Of a stretch of 64,000 nt of DNA, positions 37,021 through 47,101 are shown piece after piece. How positions within the stretch are numbered: position 1 is the first letter of the stretch; each line of letters begins with the position of its first letter. Both the position numbers and the translations under genes were made by a program. This DNA comes from Rossellomorea vietnamensis. GTDB taxonomy: Bacteria > Bacillota > Bacilli > Bacillales > Bacillaceae_B. The stretch covers positions 188,076 to 252,075 of the forward strand of contig NZ_VTEH01000002.1 in assembly GCF_008180615.1 (NCBI RefSeq), written 5' to 3'. The notes beneath the pieces were generated by a model. That model was not told the DNA's origin, did not search any database, and saw nothing but the letters and a program-made list of their open reading frames with translations.

Positions 37021-37406
37021 TAACGGTATATTATAACGTTGCCATTGTTAATCCATCTTCTAAACAATCTTAAAAGAAACGGCTTGATCATTTTTCTAGT
37101 TTGCGGAAATAACAACAGAAATCCTATTGCATCTGTTATGAATCCAGGAGTTAGAAGAACGACTCCTCCTACCAGGACACAAAGGCCGTCAACTATCGCA
37201 TCGCCGGGAACCTGCCCGAACTTGATTTGGTCCTGTACATTCCTTATTGCCTGGAGACCTTGTTTCTTTGCTAGGTAAGCGCCCAGGACACCTGTAGCAA
37301 TAATCATCAGAATTGTCGCGGGTACTCCGAATGTCTGCCCTGAAAGAATTAACAAACCTATCTCAAGTGCAGGCACTACTATTAAAAATAACATCATATA
37401 TCTCAT
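37020..37406 (-). CDS. fxsA: FxsA family membrane protein
   Basis: 128 residues, helices at about 3-20, 25-45 and 75-100, cytoplasmic tail. FxsA motif GQTFGVPATILMIIATGVLGAYLAKKQGLQA is clear. The family interferes with phage F exclusion in E. coli; the role in Bacillus is unknown. GGGGGAATTAAG precedes ATG 37406. Present at the same place (ytzA/fxsA) in other Bacillus. Confidence 0.9.
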   Translation of the reverse strand: MRYMMLFLIVVPALEIGLLILSGQTFGVPATILMIIATGVLGAYLAKKQGLQAIRNVQDQIKFGQVPGDAIVDGLCVLVGGVVLLTPGFITDAIGFLLLFPQTRKMIKPFLLRLFRRWINNGNVIIYR

Positions 37407-37506
37407 TATCTTAATTCCCCCATTTTTTTGGACAACCTGGTTCTATTATAACATATTCACAAAAACTAGACTGATGCCCGCTTGCGACAACTTTTCAACA
37501 GTTTTT

Positions 37507-38218
37507 ATATAAAGCGCAAGCGGCCCGATCAGCCCCGACAGGCAAATGTTCCCCGGAGAAAAAAAGGCGGTCTTCCCTTTTATTCTCCGGGGGTTATTTG
37601 ACCCCGAGGGGCTGGCCGCTGGAGCTGGATTGATATAAAGCGGAAAGGCCCCGTTCAGCGGCGTACGGACTGTACCAGCCCCGCATGAGATAAAGGAATC
37701 ACGAAGAACGAAGTGATTCGATGATGACTTATCTTATAAAGTGGAGAGGTCCCACTTAGCGGCGTACAGATTGTAGGGCTCTCGTATGAGATAAAGGAAT
37801 CACAACGAACAAAGTGAGTTGATGATGACTTATCGCAAGGAGAGAGACCGAAATCTGCTAGCCGTTGGGACCTCGGAACTGGATTCGCAAGGAGGGGATG
37901 GGCAGTACGCTAGCCGCTGGGGCCTTGTAGCTGGATTGATATAAAGCGGAAGCGGCCCGATCAGCAACGACAGGCAAATGTTCCCTAGAGAAAAAAGCCG
38001 GTCTCCCCTTTTATTCTCTAGGGGTTATTTAACCCCGAGGGGCTGGCCGCTGGAGCTGGATAGATAAAAAGCGGAAAGGCCCCGCTCAGCGGCGTACAGA
38101 TTGTAGGGCTCTCGTATTAGATAAAGGAAATACAACGAACAAAGTAAGTTGATGATGACTTATCGCAAGGAGAGAGACCGAAATCTGCTAGCAGCTGGGG
38201 CCTTGATGCATATAACTC
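37507..38218 (+). repeat. Cluster of hairpin-type dispersed elements (AAGCGGAAGCGGCC family)
   Basis: Four or more partial units in tandem. One version carries GACAGGCAAATGTTCC, a large hairpin CCCCGGAGAA/TTCTCCGGGG and GGTTATTTGACCCCGAGG (37.51-37.63 and 37.95-38.06 kb). The other carries GCGTACAGATTGTAGGGC and GATGATGACTTATCGCAAGG (37.63-37.92 and 38.07-38.21 kb). Both start with (A)AAGCGGAAGCGGCC and end with CTGGAGCTGGAT-type sequence. No coding capacity. It fills much of the gap between fxsA and pyk. Confidence 0.88.
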
Positions 38219-38252
38219 TAGAATGCGATTTCACCTCCCCCCTTTACACAGG

Positions 38253-38402
38253 AGGATTGTAGCGGAAGGCGTATGATCTCCTGCGGGACTAGCGGGACAG
38301 GTGAGACCCCGCAGGCGCAGCCGAGGAGGCTCACCGCCCGCCCCGCGGAGTCGTACGCCTAAAGCGGAAATCCCTTACTTTATAACAGCCAAAATCTTTG
38401 CG
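38253..38402 (-). repeat. GC-rich dispersed element, copy 3
   Basis: Same family as the copies at 5.4, 11.4, 46.1 and 61.5 kb; the block CCTGCGGGACTAGCGGGACA through CCGCCCGCCCCGCGGAGTCG is intact, with the flank CAAAATCTTTGCGAAAAGAA related to that of copy 1. Confidence 0.9.
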
Positions 38403-38413
38403 AAAAGAACATA

Positions 38414-38456
38414 ACTTAAAAATGGTGCCTCCCAAAGGAGACACCACTTTTAAAAA
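38414..38456 (-). terminator. Terminator of pfkA-pyk
   Basis: AAAAGTGGTGTCTCC and GGAGGCACCATTTTT arms on the minus strand. Confidence 0.9.
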
Positions 38457-38460
38457 TCAT

Positions 38461-40221
38461 TTATAGTACACTTGCATGTCCGTCGTAAATGACACCTCTT
38501 GAAGAATCAACGGTGATTTCCTGTCCATCTTGAAGAAGGGACATGGCATTATCCACACCTACAATGACAGGGATCCCGATATTTATGCCGACAACAGCCG
38601 CATGGCTTGTCAGGCCGCCCTCTTCTGTAATCAAAGCTGCACACTTCTCAAGTGCAGGGACCATATCTTTGTCACTGCCAACCGTCACAAGGATAGAACC
38701 AGGCTGAACCTTTTCGTTTGCTTCTGCTGCATTTTTAGCCAGAACAGCTTTTCCGAATGCCGTCTTGCGTCCGATACCTTGTCCTTTTGCAAGAATATCG
38801 CCGACCACATGGATTTTCATCAGATTGGTTGTACCGGATTCACCGATTGGCACACCAGCTGTAATGATGATGCGGTCTCCATGAGTAATCAATCCTGAAT
38901 TCACGCTTTCTTCCACAGCCATTTCAAGCATTTCATCTGTTGTGGAAACTCTTCTGCCCATTTGAGGGTATACACCCCAAGCCAATGCCAGCTTGCGGGA
39001 AACAGAATCGTTAGCCGTTACCGCGATGATTGGTGCTTTTGGACGGTATTTTGAAATCATCTTCGCTGTATGTCCGCTTTCTGTCGGAGCAACAATTGCG
39101 TTGACAGAAAGGTTGATAGCAGTATGTGCAACAGACTGTCCAATAGCGTCTGTCATATTATGTCCGCTGTCCTTGCTGCGAATGGAAAGGATATCTTCAA
39201 AGTCAAGTGCTGTTTCTGCGCGAGAAGCAATGTTATGCATTGTCTGCACAGATTCAACAGGATAAGCCCCCGCTGCCGTTTCCCCTGAAAGCATGATCGC
39301 ATCGGTTCCGTCAAAGATGGCATTTGCCACGTCACTTGCTTCTGCCCTAGTCGGACGAGGATTGCGCTGCATAGAATCCAGCATTTGCGTTGCAGTGATA
39401 ACCGGTTTCCCCAGGACATTACATTTCTTGATTAAGGCTTTTTGTACAAGCGGAACCTCTTCTGCCGGTATCTCTACGCCAAGGTCCCCACGTGCTACCA
39501 TCAAACCGTCGGAAACTTCCAGTATTTCATCAATGTTGTCGACACCTTCCTGGTTCTCGATCTTCGGAATGATTTGGATGTTTCCTGCATTATGATCTTC
39601 AAGCAATTGGTGGATTTCCAGTACATCAGAAGCACGGCGGACGAATGAAGCTGCGATGAAGTCCACGCCCTGCTCGATACCAAATTTAATGTCATTGGCA
39701 TCCTTCTCGGTGATCCCGGGCAGGTTTACGGATACACCTGGAACATTGACACCTTTTTTGTTCTTCAAAGTTCCTGAGTTAAGGACCTTTGTCTTGATCT
39801 CGCCCGCAGACTTATCAAGAGAAATGACTTCAAGACCGATCAGTCCGTCATCTAATAGAATTTTGGAGCCTTCATGTACATCGTCAATCAAGCTTTCATA
39901 TGTCACTGAGAATTTTTCTGTAGTTCCAAGCACTTCTGTCATGGAAACAATCACTTCAGATCCTTTTTCAAGTTCGAGCGAGCCATTCTCCATATTATTA
40001 GTACGGATTTCCGGACCTTTTGTATCCAAAAGAATTCCCACCGTTTTACCTGTTTTTTCAGCAGCGGTTCTAATATTCTGGATCCTGGCACCATGCTCTT
40101 CATGGTCTCCATGCGAGAAGTTCAAACGGGCTACATTCATTCCTGCTTCGATTAACTGTGTTAATTGTTCAACTGATTCACTTGCCGGTCCTATCGTACA
40201 TACTATTTTGGTTTTTCTCAT
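38461..40221 (-). CDS. pyk: Pyruvate kinase
   Basis: 586 residues. Converts PEP and ADP to pyruvate and ATP. Barrel core with [18 protein letters not shown], catalytic Lys in [11 protein letters not shown]-type segment, metal site [12 protein letters not shown], and TATQMLDSM. As in other Bacillus it has an extra C-terminal PEP-utiliser-like domain ([11 protein letters not shown], about residue 540), which lengthens it beyond the 470 of E. coli. GGAGGG before ATG 40221. Follows pfkA by 55 bases: a glycolytic operon. Confidence 0.97.
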   Translation of the reverse strand: MRKTKIVCTIGPASESVEQLTQLIEAGMNVARLNFSHGDHEEHGARIQNIRTAAEKTGKTVGILLDTKGPEIRTNNMENGSLELEKGSEVIVSMTEVLGTTEKFSVTYESLIDDVHEGSKILLDDGLIGLEVISLDKSAGEIKTKVLNSGTLKNKKGVNVPGVSVNLPGITEKDANDIKFGIEQGVDFIAASFVRRASDVLEIHQLLEDHNAGNIQIIPKIENQEGVDNIDEILEVSDGLMVARGDLGVEIPAEEVPLVQKALIKKCNVLGKPVITATQMLDSMQRNPRPTRAEASDVANAIFDGTDAIMLSGETAAGAYPVESVQTMHNIASRAETALDFEDILSIRSKDSGHNMTDAIGQSVAHTAINLSVNAIVAPTESGHTAKMISKYRPKAPIIAVTANDSVSRKLALAWGVYPQMGRRVSTTDEMLEMAVEESVNSGLITHGDRIIITAGVPIGESGTTNLMKIHVVGDILAKGQGIGRKTAFGKAVLAKNAAEANEKVQPGSILVTVGSDKDMVPALEKCAALITEEGGLTSHAAVVGINIGIPVIVGVDNAMSLLQDGQEITVDSSRGVIYDGHASVL

Positions 40222-40276
40222 TACGTAACGCCCTCCTGGATAGTTCCTGTCATTTTAAATCCAATTGCGATGTTAA

Positions 40277-41236
<960 letters not shown>

Positions 41237-41660
41237 TCACAATCACCTCTTATTAAGTCTTTATGTATAGTTAATTATGTTATTGTTCTTTTGGGGGACA
41301 AAAAGAAGATAGTCGGGGATACAATTTTAACACTTACTAGTATAGGCAAAAAGCCCAGGGATTATTTATAAAATAACATGAAGAATGCCAGCCCACAACG
41401 AATATAGAGCCGAATCCCCTAAAGACGAAATTATCAAAATACTGAAAGCGTTTCACTGTAAAAATTTGTGCTTTCGTGATCTTTCCCGGCTTTAAATTCA
41501 TTTTCCAATTAACACTCTAGCTTTGCTGCTATTTTATAAGAATACCAAACAATCATGATGATTATTCACCTAGCATACTGTTTAATAAAAAGGAAAAAGC
41601 TGCTCTCTCCGTTCAGAAATAACCTCCTTACTATCCAGGTGAAAACCGTTTCAAATAAAT
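41237..41660. other. Intergenic region upstream of pfkA
   Basis: Presumed promoter region of pfkA-pyk. Two cre-like sequences (TGAAAGCGTTTCA at about 41445 and TGAAAACCGTTTCA at 41640) lie here, each imperfect, so catabolite control is possible but not demonstrated. No other structure recognised. Confidence 0.45.
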
Positions 41661-41661
41661 A

Positions 41662-41693
41662 GAAAAAGCGTGAAAAAGTATCCACGCTTAAGA
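41662..41693 (-). terminator. Terminator of accD-accA
   Basis: AAGCGTGGA and TTTCACGCTT arms with a T-rich tail on the minus strand, overlapping the end of accA. Confidence 0.78.
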
Positions 41694-42668
41694 ATTTACC
41701 CTTGAAAATTCATCTAAAACTGTATATTCACCCATAATTTTATATTTATTATAACGGCCTTTAATCAATTGATCCGAGGTTTGGGGCACCAGCTCTTCCA
41801 AAGATGCTTTCAGTACTTTGCCGATGCTCTCGGCCTGGGCCTTGACATCCTTATGGGCTCCGCCTCTTACTTCAGGAATGATTTCATCAATCACACCAAG
41901 TTCTTTCAAATCTGGTGCCGTAATCTTCATGCTTTCGGCAGCTCTTTTTGCCTGACTGGAGTCTTTCCATAGAAGGGCAGCTGCTCCCTCTGGGGAAATA
42001 ACCGAATAGGTGGAATTCTCCAGCATATGAATATGATTTCCTACGCCTAATGCCAGGGCTCCGCCGCTTCCTCCTTCTCCAATGACAATGCAAATGACCG
42101 GCACACTCAAGCCTGCCATCTCAAAAAGGTTGCGCGCGATTGCTTCACTTTGGCCGCGCTCTTCAGCCGCTTTCCCGGGATAAGCACCCTTGGTATCGAT
42201 AAAACAGATGATCGGCCTGCCAAACTTGTCGGCCTGCTTCATCAGCCTTAGTGCTTTACGGTATCCCTCAGGATGGGGCATCCCGAAGTTCCGGCGGATA
42301 TTTTCTTTCGTGTCTTTCCCCCGCTGATGGCCGATGACGGTTACAGGAAGGCCCTGGAATTTCGCAATTCCCGCAACAATCGCTTCATCCTCTCCATAGA
42401 GGCGGTCGCCGTGCATTTCATGAAACTTAGTAAACAGAAGACTGATATAATCCAGAGTGGTCGGTCTGTTTTGGTGTCTGGCAACTTGAACCCTTTCCCA
42501 TGGTTTCATATTTTCATATAGGTCATTTTCTAGTTTTTCCAGTCGTTTTTCAAGCTTGTCGATTTCAGAGGAAAGGTCCACTTCGGACTTCTGAGTGAAT
42601 TCCTTTAACTCTGCTATTTTATTCCTTAACTGTATAACAGGCTTTTCAAATTCCATTTCACTTACCAT
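41688..42668 (-). CDS. accA: Acetyl-CoA carboxylase carboxyltransferase alpha subunit
   Basis: 326 residues. With AccD transfers carboxyl from biotin to acetyl-CoA, the first step of fatty acid synthesis. Crotonase-like fold with [10 protein letters not shown] oxyanion loop and [11 protein letters not shown]. Start ATG 42668 ([10 protein letters not shown]) overlaps accD by 7 bases; the N-terminus matches B. subtilis AccA in register, though an ATG at 42656 cannot be excluded. Confidence 0.96.
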   Translation of the reverse strand: MVSEMEFEKPVIQLRNKIAELKEFTQKSEVDLSSEIDKLEKRLEKLENDLYENMKPWERVQVARHQNRPTTLDYISLLFTKFHEMHGDRLYGEDEAIVAGIAKFQGLPVTVIGHQRGKDTKENIRRNFGMPHPEGYRKALRLMKQADKFGRPIICFIDTKGAYPGKAAEERGQSEAIARNLFEMAGLSVPVICIVIGEGGSGGALALGVGNHIHMLENSTYSVISPEGAAALLWKDSSQAKRAAESMKITAPDLKELGVIDEIIPEVRGGAHKDVKAQAESIGKVLKASLEELVPQTSDQLIKGRYNKYKIMGEYTVLDEFSRVNS

Positions 42669-43531
42669 GTCAGTTCACCGTCCCATTGATGAATCTCCAA
42701 TATAGTCGAGATCTTCTCCTTTAAGTCCAGACGTGAAATGACATCATCCAGCTGCCCATACTTCAAAAGGAATTCCGCCGTTTGGAAGTCTTCCGGCAGG
42801 TCTTCTCTGATTGTTTGTTCAATAATCCTTCTTCCGGCAAAACCTATTAAAGCTCCCGGCTCTGCAAAATTGTAATCACCAAGAGATGCAAAGCTTGCAG
42901 AGACCCCGCCGGTTGTCGGATGGGTCATGATGGAAATAAACAGCCCGCCATTATCACTGAACCGTTTTAATGCGACAGACGTCTTGGCCATCTGCATAAG
43001 AGATAAAACACCCTCCTGCATTCTTGCCCCGCCTGATGCTGTGAAAATGATGAATGGACAATTTCTTCTATCAGCCTCTTCAATTGCTCTGGTAATCTTT
43101 TCACCCACAACAGAGCCCATGCTTCCCATTCTGAAGCGGGCATCCATAATCGCAACGATTGTCTCGCAGCCGCCCACTTTCCCGGCACCTGTTACCACAG
43201 CCTCATTGATATTGGTCTTTTTACGGTCTTTCTCCAATTTTTCTATGTAATCAGGGAAATTCAAAGGATTTTCCGAAATAAGACCCGCATCAAGTTCTTC
43301 AAAGCTTCCCTCATCTATGAAGCTGTCGATTCGTTCAAAAGCATTCATGCGGTGGTGATAGTCACAATGCAGGCAGACATTCATGTTTTTCTGCAGTTCT
43401 TTTGTGTACATTATTTTTTTACAGTTCGGACACTTCGTCATGATTCCTTCCGGGACATCCTGTTTAGCCGCATCAGAGGGAATGGTGGCATACTTCTTCT
43501 TTTTTGTCTTAACAAAAAGATCTTTAAGCAA
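42662..43531 (-). CDS. accD: Acetyl-CoA carboxylase carboxyltransferase beta subunit
   Basis: 289 residues. Zinc ribbon with CPNC and CLHC (about residues 30-50) and the crotonase-fold body with [19 protein letters not shown]. The start is TTG 43531 ([16 protein letters not shown]): GGAGG lies 8 bases upstream, and it aligns with B. subtilis AccD. The longer frame with ATG 43552 would start in front of that ribosome site. First gene of accD-accA. Confidence 0.96.
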   Translation of the reverse strand: MLKDLFVKTKKKKYATIPSDAAKQDVPEGIMTKCPNCKKIMYTKELQKNMNVCLHCDYHHRMNAFERIDSFIDEGSFEELDAGLISENPLNFPDYIEKLEKDRKKTNINEAVVTGAGKVGGCETIVAIMDARFRMGSMGSVVGEKITRAIEEADRRNCPFIIFTASGGARMQEGVLSLMQMAKTSVALKRFSDNGGLFISIMTHPTTGGVSASFASLGDYNFAEPGALIGFAGRRIIEQTIREDLPEDFQTAEFLLKYGQLDDVISRLDLKEKISTILEIHQWDGELTW

Positions 43532-43854
43532 AAGGGAAACCTCCTTATTCATTCTAGTATGAGTACCTGCCCCTTAAGGGCGAATAATCTGACATGCTTC
43601 AGTAGTTCGATTTAAGGCGGTGAATGTATCTGATGACTTTTGGATGCCAGGCGGACAACCCGGTTTTAATGTCCTTCATGAATAGAAAGAATGTCCGGTC
43701 AAAACGCTTAACCAACCATGATCATCCCGGGTTAAATCGGACTTGCTTTCATACACTCTACATCAATACAATCAAAAATGATGTAGGAACATGTCGGCAT
43801 TTTCTCGACAATTTTCTACTCTGTTATTCTATAATCACGCTTGATTTCTTTTGT
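43532..43854. other. Gap between the GntR gene and accD
   Basis: About 320 bases holding the accD promoter presumably. AAGGCGGTGAATGTATCTG near 43616 looks like a spurious start site for a short plus-strand frame. No operator or repeat recognised. Confidence 0.4.
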
Positions 43855-44481
43855 TCATGTTTTCAATCTATAATATAATTCCCACATTTCATCTTCTTGT
43901 TTTTCAAGAAGGCATTTGACAAGCTCCACACACACTTTCATTTTCTCATCGTCCATCAGCACTGCTTTCTCTACCATTGCCCCATATTGGGACAAAATGT
44001 ACCAGATCTTTCCCGCCAAAAGATTGCCAGAATGATGGATAAGCTCCCGTAGAAAGCTGTCCACTGTTCGAAATTCTCTAGCAGCCAGAGAGTCTTGAAT
44101 CCCTTCCATACTGATTCCGGAGTCCAAAATGGTTCTCAGGCTTTCTTTTTCAAGCCACTCTTTCGTCAGCAGAACATCTCCTTTTGCCTGGCCGTCCTTA
44201 AGAATGAATGTCCCTAGCAGCTCTACTAAATGATGATTGCGGAAGTCTTTTAAAAAAGTCCCTTCGCCGCGCCTTGTTTCAATAAGGCCCAGCAGCTCCA
44301 AGGCCCTTAAAGCTTCTCGAATTGAAGAACGCCCAGCTTTCAGGCGTTCTGACAACTCTCTTTCGGAAGGAATCTTATCTCCCGGCTGCAAGCCATCGTG
44401 GGAAATCATTTCCCTGATTCTATTGACAATTTCAATGAATACCTTTGAATTAGGTTTTGGTGAATCCATCTGCTGGGTCAT
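43855..44481 (-). CDS. GntR family transcriptional regulator
   Basis: 208 residues. N-terminal winged helix with LQPGDKIPSERELSERLKAGRSSIREALRALELLGLIETRRGEGTFL, the FadR-type HTH. The rest is helical without the FCD metal residues I would expect, so the ligand is unknown. Orthologues sit between malic enzyme and accD in related Bacillus, suggesting control of one of these. ATG 44481 overlaps the malic enzyme stop (ATGA); 44469 is an alternative start. Confidence 0.88.
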   Translation of the reverse strand: MTQQMDSPKPNSKVFIEIVNRIREMISHDGLQPGDKIPSERELSERLKAGRSSIREALRALELLGLIETRRGEGTFLKDFRNHHLVELLGTFILKDGQAKGDVLLTKEWLEKESLRTILDSGISMEGIQDSLAAREFRTVDSFLRELIHHSGNLLAGKIWYILSQYGAMVEKAVLMDDEKMKVCVELVKCLLEKQEDEMWELYYRLKT

Positions 44482-45716
44482 TCACCCTTTCCGATTACTG
44501 CCAGCTTCTCAGTTTTTCTCCGCACTTCTTCCGGGTCGACTTTCTGCCTGGCAACACCTGTTTCCATTGCAGCCTGGGCCACAGCGGCCGCTACAGCCGG
44601 TGCAACACGCGCATCGAATGGTCCTGGAATGACATAATCCTCATTCAAGTCCTTTTCGTCTACAAGCCCTGCAATAGCTTCTACGGCGGCCTGTTTCATT
44701 TTTTCATTAATATGAGTAGCACGAACATCGAGCGCACCCCTGAAAATTCCCGGAAAGGCAAGGACATTATTGACCTGGTTAGGGAAATCGGACCGGCCTG
44801 TCCCCACTACCTTAGCCCCTGCTGCCTTCGCATCCTCCGGCATGATTTCCGGCACAGGATTTGCCATGGCGAAAATGATAGGATCCTCGTTCATAGATCG
44901 TACCATCTCTTCATTAAGAGCGCCTGCTGCGGAAACACCGATGAACACATCCGCGTTTTTGATCACATCTTCCAAGCTGCCTTCAATACGATTACGGTTC
45001 GTAAACTTGGCTACCTCATCCTTAATATCATTCATACCGTTTGGACGGCCTTCATAAATTGCTCCTCTTGTATCACACATCACGATATCGCGGACACCGT
45101 AATTATGAAGAAGCTTGATGATGGCTATTCCTGCTGCGCCTGCCCCATTGGCAACCACTTTGATCTCGGACATTTTCTTTCCAACGATTTTTAAGGCATT
45201 CACAAGACCTGCAGCCGTCACAATTGCCGTACCATGCTGATCATCGTGAAAAATGGGAATATTGGTTTCTTTCTTCAAGCGCTCTTCTATCACAAAACAA
45301 TTCGGAGCGGCTATATCCTCCAAATTCACTCCGCCGAATGTCGGTTCCATTAATTTAACCGTTTCGACAATCTTGTCCACATCATTGGTATCAAGACAGA
45401 TTGGAAAAGCATCCACTCCTGCAAAGCTCTTGAACAGCACCGCTTTTCCTTCCATCACCGGAAGTGCGGCTGCCGGGCCGATATTGCCAAGCCCAAGCAC
45501 AGCCGTGCCATCGGACACGACCGCTACCATATTGCCTTTCATCGTATATTCATAAACCGTTTCCGGTTTGTCATAAATAACTTTACAAGGTTCCGCTACA
45601 CCCGGGGAGTAAGCCAGGCTTAAATCTGTTGCATTTCTGACCTCGACTTTTGATTTCGTTTCCAGTTTTCCTTGATTAATCCTATGCATGTGCAGCGCTT
45701 CTTCGCGTAATGACAA
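44478..45716 (-). CDS. ytsJ: NAD(P)-dependent malic enzyme (YtsJ type)
   Basis: 412 residues, the short malic enzyme form. Oxidatively decarboxylates malate to pyruvate. YSPGVAEPCKVI, catalytic Lys in VLGLGNIGPAAALPVMEGKAVLFK, metal-binding EERL and FHDDQHGTAI, Rossmann GAGAAG. YtsJ uses NADP in B. subtilis; cofactor not certain here. Start is TTG 45716 after AGGAGTGA. Gene order malic enzyme, GntR, accD-accA is typical of Bacillus. Confidence 0.94.
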   Translation of the reverse strand: MSLREEALHMHRINQGKLETKSKVEVRNATDLSLAYSPGVAEPCKVIYDKPETVYEYTMKGNMVAVVSDGTAVLGLGNIGPAAALPVMEGKAVLFKSFAGVDAFPICLDTNDVDKIVETVKLMEPTFGGVNLEDIAAPNCFVIEERLKKETNIPIFHDDQHGTAIVTAAGLVNALKIVGKKMSEIKVVANGAGAAGIAIIKLLHNYGVRDIVMCDTRGAIYEGRPNGMNDIKDEVAKFTNRNRIEGSLEDVIKNADVFIGVSAAGALNEEMVRSMNEDPIIFAMANPVPEIMPEDAKAAGAKVVGTGRSDFPNQVNNVLAFPGIFRGALDVRATHINEKMKQAAVEAIAGLVDEKDLNEDYVIPGPFDARVAPAVAAAVAQAAMETGVARQKVDPEEVRRKTEKLAVIGKGE

Positions 45717-46106
45717 GCTGGTTCACTCCTTATGTATCTGCATTATGGTAAATATATTGTTATGAAATTCTTCAACTCGGGGGTGGTCTGACCACCTATT
45801 TCCCTTTAAACAATATAATAAATGCTTAATGAAGTAAAGGAAATACTATTAATTTACTTCCAGCTTTTACTCAAACCAGATCTTAAATTATGCTTTCAAA
45901 TACCCACCCGGACTGTTTTCCTCAATGCACTCCTTCCTAAAAGGCAAATAAATGTGTATATCAACAAAACACCACGATGATCTAGTGATGCAGCAACCGA
46001 AATGGTTGGATAATTTGCAGAATAAACAATGTTAAAATGGTCAGTGGTTGATGAGTGTTTATTGATTTCCACTCCAGGTGCGTGACTCCGCGGGGCGTGC
46101 GGTGAA

Positions 46107-46409
46107 GTAAAAGCGGAAGCGGCCGTTCAGCGACGTACAGATTTTGGGGCTCTCGTATGAGATAAAGGAATCACGAAGAGCAATAGCGATTCGATGATGA
46201 CTTATCTTTATAAAGTGGAAAGGCCCCGCTCAGCGGCGTACGGACTGGACTGACTCCGCATGAGATAAAGGAAACACAACGAACGTAGTGAGTTGATGTT
46301 GACTTATCGCAAGGAGGAGGCAGGGAAGTACGCTAGCCGTTGGGGCCTTGCAGCTAGATTAGCAAGGAGAGAGACCGAAATCTGCTAGTCGCTGGCCGCT
46401 GGAGCTGGA
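46107..46409 (+). repeat. AAGCGGAAGCGGCC-family insert 1
   Basis: Composite of two units of the version with GCGTACAGATT and GATGATGACTTATC, starting AAGTAAAAGCGGAAGCGGCC and ending GCCGCTGGAGCTGGAT. Inserted between GCGGTGA and GAGCCTCC of the GC-rich element. Confidence 0.85.
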
Positions 46410-46432
46410 TGAGCCTCCTCGGCTTCGCCTGT

Positions 46433-46557
46433 ATAAAAAATGGAAGCACCTTGGTCAGCCCCGACAGGCAAATGTTCTCAAGAGAAAAAAAGGCGATCTA
46501 TCCTTTTATTCTCTTGAGGTTATTTGACCCCGAGGGGCTAGGCGCTGGAACTAGATT
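46433..46557 (+). repeat. AAGCGGAAGCGGCC-family insert 2
   Basis: Starts ATAAAAAATGGAAGCACC and ends GAACTAGATTG; carries the GACAGGCAAATGTTCTC, CTCAAGAGAA/TTCTCTTGAG hairpin and GGTTATTTGACCCCGAGG blocks of the family. Confidence 0.85.
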
Positions 46558-46573
46558 GGGGTCTCACCTGTCT

Positions 46574-46696
46574 TCAAAAGTGGAAGCACCTTGGTCAGCC
46601 CAGACAGGCAAATGTTCTCAAGAGAAAAAAAGGCGGTCTTCCTTTTTATCTCTTGGGGTTATTTGACCCCGAGGGGCTAGGTGCTGGAACTAGACG
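46574..46696 (+). repeat. AAGCGGAAGCGGCC-family insert 3
   Basis: Near copy of insert 2 (TTCAAAAGTGGAAGCACC through CTGGAACTAGACG), in the same orientation, inside the CCTGTC-GCTAGTCCC part of the GC-rich element. Confidence 0.85.
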
Positions 46697-46919
46697 TACG
46701 CTAGTCCCGCAGGAGGTCAAGCACCTTCCATTCCAATCAAATCATTGCTAGTTTTTTATAGTTAACGGCACTCAGTTCAGTTATATTAATATTGGGATTA
46801 AAAGTGTATGGGCAGTTGCGCACGGATTTTGAAGAACAAAAAGCTCTGTCATTTGCTATTTAGGAAGGCTCTTGTATTACCAATAGAAAAGGTTCCCCGG
46901 GAGAAAAAAACTATTAAAT

Positions 46920-46975
46920 CAAGAAAAAAGGAGTGTCAAAATCGATACGATTTGGCACTCCTTTTGATGTAATTT
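46920..46975 (-). terminator. Hairpin terminator of dnaE
   Basis: AAAAGGAGTG-CAAAAT and ATTTG-CACTCCTTTT form a long stem downstream of dnaE (minus strand). Confidence 0.75.
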
Positions 46976-47101
46976 TGAATTTTGTACTCGAAAGCGGAAC
47001 CCGTTAATGATCTGGCAGTGTTTTGTTTGCCGGGCAATACCCTGTTATTTGGGATTATACGCTACATTCCTCCTGCTTGAACTGCCGTGTAAGGAGTCTA
47101 T

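Larger units (their letters stand above)
46066..46740 (+). repeat. GC-rich element copy 4, split into four pieces by three inserted elements
   Basis: Reading in order: GATTTCCACTCCAGGTGCGT-to-GCGGTGA (46066-46107), GAGCCTCCTCGGCTTCGCCTGT (about 46410-46432), GGGGTCTCACCTGTC (about 46558-46573), and GCTAGTCCCGCAGGAGGTC-to-TCCAATC (about 46697-46738). Joined, these pieces recreate the intact GC-rich element seen elsewhere. Between them lie three AAGCGGAAGC-family segments. Very short direct repeats (for example GA) may mark junctions. Confidence 0.92.

Noticed and set aside
41445-41457. TGAAAGCGTTTCA as a CcpA cre site for pfkA-pyk
   Set aside because: One base too short to match the 14-base cre pattern; kept only as a remark in the intergenic entry.
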